DNA of 64,000 nt. It comes from JAUIIK01 sp041390865. Its GTDB lineage: Bacteria; Chloroflexota; Chloroflexia; Thermomicrobiales; CFX8. Shown piece by piece: positions 1-6,252 of this stretch. The stretch's first letter is position 1, and each line of letters begins with the position of its first letter. The DNA lies in assembly GCA_041390865.1 (NCBI GenBank), contig JAWKPC010000008.1, positions 101,946-165,945 of the forward strand, given 5' to 3'. A program made the translations under genes and the position numbers. The notes under the pieces are model-generated. The model was not told the DNA's origin. It made no database searches and saw only the letters and a program-made list of their open reading frames with translations.

Positions 1-218
1 TCGAGAATACGGAAGAACGCATAGAGCACCGTCGTCGCACGTCGCTGCTCCTCGGGAAGGAAACGGGTCGCCAGGTTGAACGACGTACGCGCGTGCCTTG
101 CGAGAATCTTCTCGGGATCAAGCGTCTCGGGTCGGATTGTGACTGAACGGATGCGGTCGGGTGCCGGAGGTTCCGGCGTCTGGAGTACGGGTTGTGGAAT
201 AGACACGGCCGTTTCCAA
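1..218 (-). CDS. Phytoene/squalene synthase family protein, N-terminal part (runs off left edge)
   Basis: This frame is open on the minus strand from the acetyltransferase stop to the window edge. It reads SFNLATRFLPEEQRRA and then VLYAFFRIL, which matches the conserved N-terminal helices of trans-isoprenyl diphosphate synthases (phytoene or squalene synthase, HpnC/HpnD). The family's first Asp-rich motif would follow just past the edge. These enzymes join two prenyl diphosphates head to head for carotenoids, squalene or hopanoids. There is no ATG; TTG at 218 and GTG at 206 are the candidate starts and neither has a strong SD. A Pro-rich stretch precedes the family match. The gene follows the acetyltransferase on the same strand and is probably co-transcribed. 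Which of the family's products it makes cannot be decided from this fragment. Confidence 0.72.
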   Translation of the reverse strand, partial: METAVSIPQPVLQTPEPPAPDRIRSVTIRPETLDPEKILARHARTSFNLATRFLPEEQRRATTVLYAFFRIL

Positions 219-282
219 GCTCTTGCTCGCCGGACGATCACCAGTATCTTTCGAATCTTCGGAATGTTCAGTCTGATCCCCG

Positions 283-1224
283 CTACAGGAGGATGCCGCC
301 TGACGGCAGATACAGCTGAGGCAGTCCAAACCGCGCCGCGTCCGTCCACATCGCTATTTCAGCGTCGTGAATACGACCGCCGGCGCGCAACAGATCCGAA
401 AGCGCCGGATGGCTTCCGCCGATTTCGATGGAAATGCCGCGGCCGGGGTATGTGTGCTGGGCCAGGTTCGCCATGGCCAGCACACACGCGCGTGCATAGC
501 CCGCAGCCACCGCTCCGATCGGTCCTAGTTTGAGCGGGGCGTCGGATTCATACCAGTTTGCCATTTTTCCACATAGAGGGTCGTGGATCCAGCCGTATCC
601 AACCTTCCTTTCACCGGACGATAGCAGGTAGGGAGTGCCGCCCGTCTGGTTCAACCAGTACCGCAGATCCTCGGGACGGTTTCTGCCGGAAACAGCTTTG
701 TCCAGGCGAGCGAGTTCGTCATGGTCCGGATCCGGAAGCACATCCAACTCCGACGCGCCGAGGGCAGCAAGGCGATCAGCCAGCAGTCCGATCTCGTAGT
801 GCGGCCACATTGGTCGGAATCCCCGTCGAGCGTAAAGGCTGATCGCTCGTGGATCGTCCGAGGCGAGCAGTCCGAGGTCGGCATCCGTGCCGTCCAGCAA
901 ATCGTCGAGCAGCGCCGAACCAATGCCGCTGGACCGTCTATCGGGCGTCACGAAGAGCTGCGACAGAATCCGCGTTCCGTCTCGCTCGATGACCGTACCG
1001 TAACCGGCGATCGATCCGTCGATTTCGGCGACGCGGATCTTCCCGTGCTTCAGGGCGTGGGTATGAAATGAATGAGCATCGGACGGTCGGACCCGTGATG
1101 CGAGCGCTTCGCCTTCAAGCCCGTCCAGGGTGATCCTGAAGAGGTCAGGCAGATCTTCTCCTGTGGCGGAACGGATATGAAAACTGCTGAGCGTTAATAC
1201 AGCACGGTTGGAGCCGCCACTCAT
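283..1224 (-). CDS. GNAT family N-acetyltransferase
   Basis: This 313-residue protein has a GNAT fold in its first half. Motif A reads RRSSGIGSALLDDL near residues 95-110, the acetyl-CoA pyrophosphate loop, and is followed by the usual ISLYARRGF strand-helix near 130-140. The second half (about 165-313) lacks an obvious motif A and may be a degenerate second GNAT-like domain. The family moves an acetyl group from acetyl-CoA to an amine; the substrate is unknown. The ATG overlaps the TGA of the upstream membrane protein (ATGA), so translation is probably coupled. It lies in a minus-strand operon that ends in the isoprenoid synthase. Confidence 0.8.
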   Translation of the reverse strand: MSGGSNRAVLTLSSFHIRSATGEDLPDLFRITLDGLEGEALASRVRPSDAHSFHTHALKHGKIRVAEIDGSIAGYGTVIERDGTRILSQLFVTPDRRSSGIGSALLDDLLDGTDADLGLLASDDPRAISLYARRGFRPMWPHYEIGLLADRLAALGASELDVLPDPDHDELARLDKAVSGRNRPEDLRYWLNQTGGTPYLLSSGERKVGYGWIHDPLCGKMANWYESDAPLKLGPIGAVAAGYARACVLAMANLAQHTYPGRGISIEIGGSHPALSDLLRAGGRIHDAEIAMWTDAARFGLPQLYLPSGGILL

Positions 1225-1754
1225 CTTGTCTCAATCGTCTCCCGCTTGCCGTCTTTGGCTTCACTTCGAGCCAGCCACCAATTATCACGAGCGTCGTCGC
1301 GTCGACGGCGCAGGAGATCGCCGCCGGGCACGAGCGATCCGACCAGCCTGCCGGTCATCGCGCCGAGCGATACGGGGACGATCGAGAGTCCGAAATAGAG
1401 CAAGGCTCGGGTGCTCGCGAAGTTCTCTAGCCCCACCGTCTGGACGAGCTTGCCGGTCCAGACGGGGAAGAAGAGCAGCGCCACGTAGACGGCAGAGCCG
1501 CCAAGGCAGCAGAGGGCGACCATCGGCACGAGCGCTTTCGTGCGTTCAACCGTCGCTCCCATGAGAAAGCCGATGATCGTTGCGCCGACGAACGCGTAGC
1601 CGCTATCGAGATGAAGCCCGATGAGTCCATTCAGGGACTGATCGGTATAGATGATCATCACGCCAAGAGCGAACGTCAGTAGAAGCCATTGGAGAGCGAC
1701 GACTCCGATACCGATCCGGGTTCTCGTTCGAGCGTCGGTCATGTCAAGATCCAT
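1221..1754 (-). CDS. Small integral membrane protein, four predicted TM helices
   Basis: This is a 177-residue protein with hydrophobic segments near residues 13-35, 50-68, 74-95 and 115-140. A basic cytoplasmic tail rich in Arg, Asp and Lys follows. I recognise no family signature. Its start lies inside the 3' end of the upstream gene (11-bp overlap) and its stop overlaps the start of the acetyltransferase, so it belongs to a tightly coupled operon. A second ATG four codons downstream is a possible alternative start. Function unknown; the membrane location is the only thing the sequence supports. Confidence 0.6.
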   Translation of the reverse strand: MDLDMTDARTRTRIGIGVVALQWLLLTFALGVMIIYTDQSLNGLIGLHLDSGYAFVGATIIGFLMGATVERTKALVPMVALCCLGGSAVYVALLFFPVWTGKLVQTVGLENFASTRALLYFGLSIVPVSLGAMTGRLVGSLVPGGDLLRRRRDDARDNWWLARSEAKDGKRETIETR

Positions 1755-2229
1755 CGTAGGGAACCTTTCCCATGCCGCCGCGGAAGCGGAAACTCAGCGG
1801 TTGCTCGAATTCCTCGAATCGCACGAGCATCTGACCGGTGAAGCTCAGGTCCGCCGTTCCGCCCTGGTCCTGAATGCTGTTCGTTGTGACGGAGAATTGC
1901 ATTTGAAACTCTCGGGATTCGTTCCCCGGCACGATCAGGCCTGGCCAGATGTCGTAATCCGTTCCGGCAAACTCTCCGTCGAATCTGAGCGAGACGCTGA
2001 AGCCTTCGACATCGGCCCGGAAGCTCGATCCATTGACGACCCGGAAGGACGCTACGGCCTGATCATATTCGGGATCCTGCCACTTGAAGGAATCGGGAAT
2101 GTACTGAAGTTCGACCCGCGTGAACGCTTCGGAAGCATCATCGTAGGTCGTGAAGGCTCGCACACCGAAAACGATTCCGAAAATGCCGACCAGCATCGTC
2201 GCAGCGAGGATAACCGGGTTGATACGCAA
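1744..2229 (-). CDS. Membrane-anchored hypothetical protein
   Basis: The start is TTG (codon 2229-2227), two bases after the EamA stop, with a purine-rich GGTGGATAGG immediately upstream. The 161-residue product has one N-terminal hydrophobic segment (about residues 6-24), an uncleaved anchor or signal peptide. A beta-rich extracytoplasmic domain follows, with alternating hydrophobic strands such as SFRVVNGSSFRADVEGFSV. This resembles small Ig-like or LEA14-like domains, but the resemblance is weak. It overlaps the next gene by 11 bp. No function can be assigned; operon partners suggest an envelope role. Confidence 0.55.
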   Translation of the reverse strand: MRINPVILAATMLVGIFGIVFGVRAFTTYDDASEAFTRVELQYIPDSFKWQDPEYDQAVASFRVVNGSSFRADVEGFSVSLRFDGEFAGTDYDIWPGLIVPGNESREFQMQFSVTTNSIQDQGGTADLSFTGQMLVRFEEFEQPLSFRFRGGMGKVPYDGS

Positions 2230-2231
2230 AC

Positions 2232-3098
2232 CTATCCACCTATCGCAATACAGACGGACCCGGCAGCGATCACGAGCGCTGCGACGATCCTCGGCCTCGA
2301 GATCGGCTCACGCAGCATGATGATACCGATTATGACCGCGAAGACGATACTCGTTTCTCGAAGGGGAACGACGTAGCCGACGTTGGATTCGGTCAAGGCT
2401 ACCAGCACAAGCAGATAGGTACCCAGCGAAAGCACCGATCCGGCCAGGACGGATCGCACGTTGGCCGTCAACTGCCGGTGGACCTCTGGCCAACGTCGAG
2501 TTAGCGCATACGGTAGCTGAAGTACTGCCGAGGCTGCGATGAGACCGTATCCGTAGACGACGGGGTTGATTCTGCCAACGCCGAAATTGTCGACCAGCGA
2601 GTAGCTGGTGATGACCATGCCAGTCAGCAATGCGAACCCGGCTGCCGACCCCGAGCGCCCCGGCCCCGCTCGATCAATGCCTTGCCAGCTGGCGACAGCG
2701 AGAATGCCCAGGCCGGCCAGCGTCGTCGCGATGCCGATCCAGCCGGCGATGCTTGGCCGTTCGCTGAACAGCGCGTATCCCGCGATCGGCACGAGCGCTA
2801 CGCTGGTCCCCCGGGCGATCGGATACACGAGCGTCAGCCCCCCTCGCTGGTAGGCCGACGCGAGGAATACGAAGTAGAGAACCTGAAGTGAACCGGATCC
2901 GAGAATCAGCAGAGCGTCCCACGGTGAGGGTGGGTCTCCCCAGCCGGCAATCAGTGCGATGGGCAGCCAGAGAACCGTCGCGACCAGATTGAAGGAGAAG
3001 AAGAACGCATACGGCGATTCCGTCCGCCTGGCGAGAGCGTTCCAGCTTGCGTGCATGACCGCTGAAACGAGAATGAGGAGGACGGAAACGGTTGCCAT
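2232..3098 (-). CDS. EamA/DMT family transporter
   Basis: The 288-residue protein is almost wholly hydrophobic, with about ten TM helices arranged as two similar halves, typical in length and layout for the drug/metabolite transporter superfamily (EamA domains). The N-terminus (ATVSVLLILVSAVMHASWNA) matches the first EamA helix, where an xHAxWNA motif is common. Members export amino acids, metabolites or drugs; the substrate is not visible here. It is the first gene of the minus-strand operon running to the window start, and is divergent from the F420-type oxidoreductase at 3203. Confidence 0.82.
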   Translation of the reverse strand: MATVSVLLILVSAVMHASWNALARRTESPYAFFFSFNLVATVLWLPIALIAGWGDPPSPWDALLILGSGSLQVLYFVFLASAYQRGGLTLVYPIARGTSVALVPIAGYALFSERPSIAGWIGIATTLAGLGILAVASWQGIDRAGPGRSGSAAGFALLTGMVITSYSLVDNFGVGRINPVVYGYGLIAASAVLQLPYALTRRWPEVHRQLTANVRSVLAGSVLSLGTYLLVLVALTESNVGYVVPLRETSIVFAVIIGIIMLREPISRPRIVAALVIAAGSVCIAIGG

Positions 3099-3202
3099 GG
3101 CTCTACGTTACTTCCGTTTCCGGCGACCTGACACCCCGATCTGGGCTATCTTGGACTTCTGCCGGTTTTCGTGCAAACAGCAAAGGAAGGCGAGAGGAAC
3201 CG

Positions 3203-4066
3203 ATGACACGCGCGCTTCAGTTCGGTATCTGTACCGATCAGAATATGGATTGGCCTACGAGCGTCGAACGCTGGAAGTACTTCGAGTCGCTCGGCTTCGA
3301 CAGCATCTGGAACTGCGATCACTTCGAGCAGCCTTCCAAGCCCGGCGGCCCCTATCTCGAGGCCTGGACGATGCTCGCCGGGTTGGCCGCCGTCACGGAG
3401 TCGATCCGCATCGGCGTCCTCGTCACGAGCAATACGTTCAGGCATCCAGGCCTGCTCGTGAAAGAGGCGATAACCGTCGATCTCATCTCGAACGGCCGTC
3501 TCGAGTTCGGCATCGGCGCAGGCTGGTACGTCGCCGAGCACGAAGCCTACGGACTGGAGTTCTTGCCGGCCGGCAAACGGGTCGACCAGTTCGAGGAGGC
3601 TGTCGAAGTCATGGACAGTCTCTTTCGACACGAGGAGACGACCTACGACGGAACCTACTACCAGCTCGACGCGGCGCCGTCACGGCCCCGCCCGGCACAG
3701 AGCCCGCGACCACCGTTCACCATCGGGGCACACAAGCCGCGGATGATGCGCATCGTCGCAAAGTGGGCCGATCGATGGAACACCAGCGGGACCGTCGAAG
3801 AGGTTCGGGCGAAGAACGAGATCCTCAATGAGGCGCTGGCCGAGCTAGATCGCGATCCGGACTCGATCATCCGGTCGCTTTACGGCTGGGCGGCGGTCAT
3901 GCCGTTCGATCCGTGGGAGTCGGTCGACGCGTTCGAGCAGTGCATCGGGGAATACCGGGACGCCGGGATCAACGAGTTCGTTATCGACCAACCGGACCCG
4001 TCGCGATTCGAGGTCGTCGAGAAAGTCGTATCGGACGTCCTGCCGAAGCATCGAAACGGAAGCTAG
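3203..4066 (+). CDS. LLM-class F420-dependent oxidoreductase
   Basis: I chose the ATG at 3203 because GAGAGGAA precedes it at good spacing and the protein then begins with the family's first strand (MTRALQFGI). The 287-residue product has features of bacterial luciferase-like TIM barrels: GFDSIWNCDHF near residues 35-45 and RLEFGIGAGWYVAEHEAYG near 100-118. These enzymes transfer hydride using F420 or flavin. The substrate is unknown. It stands alone on the plus strand, but F420 use fits CofE at 12.4 kb. Confidence 0.85.
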   Translation: MTRALQFGICTDQNMDWPTSVERWKYFESLGFDSIWNCDHFEQPSKPGGPYLEAWTMLAGLAAVTESIRIGVLVTSNTFRHPGLLVKEAITVDLISNGRLEFGIGAGWYVAEHEAYGLEFLPAGKRVDQFEEAVEVMDSLFRHEETTYDGTYYQLDAAPSRPRPAQSPRPPFTIGAHKPRMMRIVAKWADRWNTSGTVEEVRAKNEILNEALAELDRDPDSIIRSLYGWAAVMPFDPWESVDAFEQCIGEYRDAGINEFVIDQPDPSRFEVVEKVVSDVLPKHRNGS

Positions 4067-4132
4067 TGGTCCGTGACACTTGATTTGGTCGACAGCACCG
4101 GACTTCCCGCATAACTCAACAACGAACAAGTT

Positions 4133-4244
4133 TGTCATTTCGACCGGAGTGGAGAAATCTCAGACGAACAGGCAGCAGCCGTCTACACGAGATTTCTCGC
4201 ACCCGCTAACGCGGGTACCCGGCTCCGCTCCGCACGAAATGACA
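4133..4244. repeat. Palindromic interspersed-type repeat with nested hairpins
   Basis: The element begins TGTCATTTCG and ends CGAAATGACA, an outer inverted repeat. Inside it, GAGAAATCTC and GAGATTTCTC form a second pair, AGACG/CGTCT a third, and ACCCGC-TAAC-GCGGGT at 4201-4216 a separate small hairpin. It fills most of the gap between two convergent genes. This layout is typical of short non-coding palindromic repeats found in many copies in bacterial genomes. There is only one copy in this window, so dispersal is inferred, not seen. Confidence 0.6.
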
Positions 4245-4309
4245 GGGTTGGTGCTATTGGGCTCCCGAGGGTTGATCATCATGCTTGTCATATCAAGAGT
4301 CACAAACCA

Positions 4310-5518
4310 CTATGCCTCCTGGTCCCAGCGCAGAAGTTCGTACGTCGCGGTCGATTCGCCAACAAGCGGCGCGGCGTAGTCCACGAAGCTCGGGGTGACG
4401 GCGAAGCCGGACGGGTCGATCATGTGATCGGGGAGCCTGGCCTCGACGTTGGCGATTGCCGAGAGCGGCGCGAGATTCATCGTCGAGCGATACGGCGACG
4501 AAGAGTCGCGCTCGATGACGACGCATGATCCCGAGCGTCCTTCCTGGATCGCCCGGACCGCGAAGCGTCCCGCTTCGGACGCTTCCAGGAAATCAACCGT
4601 CGACACGTAGTCGATCGAGGAGCGGGAAACAGAACCCGGTCGATCCAGCTTTGCTTTCAGGCCCAGTTTCTGCGCGCAAACCGTCGCCAACGTCTGACCC
4701 GCACTCGCGTAATACTCGTGGCCGAACTCGTCGGTCCATTCCGGCGTCGAGCCAGATACATGGACGCCGTCAGCCCAGCGCATCGTCTCCGGAACGACGA
4801 TGACTGCTCCGCCCATCTCGTCCACGCGCTGCTGGATGACGTCCAGGAACGTATCTTCCGAGGCGAACGGCCGTTCCGGTAGGGCGATGATCGGCGCCGG
4901 AAGCCAGCCGGGCGTCCAGAGCGAGGAGGCAGCCGCCAGCCATCCGGCGTTGCGGCCCATGACTTCGACGAATTTCACCGGATAGAGATTCGCCATGCCG
5001 ACGGTATCCGGCTGCGCGTCGCGGACATACGCCGCGATGTAGCGGGCCGCCGATGCGTAGCCGAGGCTGTGGTCGGTAACCGCAAGGTCGTTGTCGATCG
5101 TCTTCGGCAGGCCTATGACTTGAAGTTTCTGGCCCGTTTCAGATGCCAGCCGCGCCAGCCGGTCGAGCGACTCGGCCGTGTCGTTGCCGCCTATTCCGAT
5201 CAATCCCGTGCACCCCAGGGCCCGCAGATTCTCCGCTATCGTTACGAGATCGTCGTCCGAGGGTCGCAGCCTGGAGGTTCCGAGTCCGGCCGATGGCGTT
5301 CGCTCCAATCTGTCGAGCTGATCGTCCGAGAGCGTCGTCAGATCGAAGTGCCTGTCGTCGAGGAGCCCTTCGAAACCGCTGCGCACTCCCAGGATACGAC
5401 CGAAACGGTTTCGGCCTTCCCGGATTATCCCTACGAGGCTGGCGTTCAGGACGGACGTCGGTCCCCCGGACTGAAGAATGGCCAAGTTATCCAGTGGTAG
5501 CCTCCTGACGCGTGCCAT
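4310..5518 (-). CDS. 6-phosphofructokinase family, PPi-type signature
   Basis: This 402-residue protein carries phosphofructokinase motifs: the N-terminal ILQSGGPTSVLNAS, IGIGGNDT (residues 108-114), LPKTIDND (137-144, with catalytic Asp142) and MGRNAGW near 187. Lys at the PKT position and Asp113 where ATP enzymes have Gly are features of pyrophosphate-dependent PFKs, so PPi:fructose-6-phosphate phosphotransferase is the more likely activity. Asn112 replaces the usual first Asp of GGDDT/GGDGS. Start: the ATG at 5518 has no SD, while AGGAGG at 5506-5501 lies six bases before an in-frame CTG (5494), so true initiation may be there. It is convergent with the gene at 3203 across a palindromic repeat. 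Confidence 0.85.
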   Translation of the reverse strand: MARVRRLPLDNLAILQSGGPTSVLNASLVGIIREGRNRFGRILGVRSGFEGLLDDRHFDLTTLSDDQLDRLERTPSAGLGTSRLRPSDDDLVTIAENLRALGCTGLIGIGGNDTAESLDRLARLASETGQKLQVIGLPKTIDNDLAVTDHSLGYASAARYIAAYVRDAQPDTVGMANLYPVKFVEVMGRNAGWLAAASSLWTPGWLPAPIIALPERPFASEDTFLDVIQQRVDEMGGAVIVVPETMRWADGVHVSGSTPEWTDEFGHEYYASAGQTLATVCAQKLGLKAKLDRPGSVSRSSIDYVSTVDFLEASEAGRFAVRAIQEGRSGSCVVIERDSSSPYRSTMNLAPLSAIANVEARLPDHMIDPSGFAVTPSFVDYAAPLVGESTATYELLRWDQEA

Positions 5519-5672
5519 GAAGATGGACGGTAGTCGCTGGTCTATCGACGAACAATCCTACCGAGTCCTGTCGTCGCCGGAATATCAGGACCATTCTGGT
5601 GGTTGTAGAATAGAGATGCTCATGAGATTCTCGAATGGGACGGCATCAAATCAACATTCACGCCGATTCGAG

Positions 5673-5849
5673 ATGGAACAGAAGGCTGGAACATTGAGCG
5701 ATCAGATCCGCAAAGCAATCGAACGCGTCGTCGAGCGCCTCGAGCAAGTGGCAGATACTGTCCGGCGAGGTCGTGAGAATGGCCGGCTCGTTCCGCAGCC
5801 TGTACCCGTCCGCTCGGGCCGCCCGATACCGAACCGCACCTATTCATAA
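5673..5849 (+). CDS. Small hypothetical protein with amphipathic helix
   Basis: The ATG at 5673 gives 58 residues; in-frame ATGs at 5616 and 5622 would extend it. The middle (TLSDQIRKAIERVVERLEQ) has heptad-like spacing of Ile, Val and Leu with charged faces, and the tail is rich in Pro and Arg. It occupies an otherwise empty interval on the strand of the following small membrane-protein ORF. The SD is weak. I recognise no family and the call is tentative. Confidence 0.35.
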   Translation: MEQKAGTLSDQIRKAIERVVERLEQVADTVRRGRENGRLVPQPVPVRSGRPIPNRTYS

Positions 5850-5902
5850 GCGAGTTCGACTTTCGGGGCACTTGGGGCCCGCCGGAGGGGATGGAGATTC
5901 AG

Positions 5903-6064
5903 ATGCTCGGCTGGCTTGTCATCATCGCACTATTCGCAGTTGGTGTGCTCATTAGCAGCATCCTCGCTTATTTCTGGGGACGCGGTGCGAACGAAGGCAT
6001 GTCGGTCAACATGGAATCCGAATCCGCCAGCTACGTGAACTTCACTCGAGGACAGTCCATCTAA
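5903..6064 (+). CDS. Small single-TM protein (53 aa)
   Basis: The ORF begins MLGWLVIIALFAVGVLISS, an N-terminal membrane helix followed by a short polar tail ending FTRGQSI. I prefer the ATG at 5903, where GGAG lies six bases upstream; an in-frame ATG at 5891 would add four residues. It is followed 18 bases later by a 13-bp GC-rich terminator-like hairpin, which supports a real transcription unit. Function unknown. Small membrane proteins of this size often act as regulators or subunits of larger complexes, but nothing here shows that. Confidence 0.5.
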   Translation: MLGWLVIIALFAVGVLISSILAYFWGRGANEGMSVNMESESASYVNFTRGQSI

Positions 6065-6082
6065 CAATTCAGGCCTTTCAAG

Positions 6083-6112
6083 AGGCGCCCGGGAGCCAGC
6101 TCCCGGGCGCCT
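6083..6112 (+). terminator. Terminator-like hairpin after small-protein genes
   Basis: A perfect 13-bp GC-rich stem (6083-6095 with 6100-6112) with a four-base CCAG loop follows the stop at 6064. The downstream tail TGTTGTCTG has few Ts, so it is a weak intrinsic terminator or a stabilising structure. Confidence 0.6.
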
Positions 6113-6198
6113 GTTGTCTGCCGTTTGATCCGAAGGAGGATCTGACCGGGCAATCACGCCAAACGCCGGTTGGTGTTCTGAATCATGCCCGATGATGC

Positions 6199-6216
6199 GC
6201 GTACGTACGCTATAAT
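6199..6216 (+). promoter_or_regulatory. Perfect -10 box with adjoining 12-bp palindrome
   Basis: TATAAT at 6211-6216 lies about 37 bases before the GTG start of the glycoside hydrolase gene. It is preceded directly by the perfect palindrome GCGTACGTACGC (6199-6210), which would sit in the promoter spacer and could bind a dimeric regulator. No good -35 hexamer is visible at 17-bp spacing, as in some activated or extended promoters. Confidence 0.45.
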
Positions 6217-6252
6217 CGAGGCTATTGTCGATCGTGAAATGGGATTGGCCGG

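Noticed and set aside
4133..4244. CRISPR-like or tRNA-like structure
   Set aside because: There is a single palindromic unit with no repeated spacers, no cloverleaf arms and no CCA end.
4080..4379. 99-codon ORF
   Set aside because: It covers the palindromic repeat and runs into the phosphofructokinase gene on the other strand; the coding look comes from the repeat.
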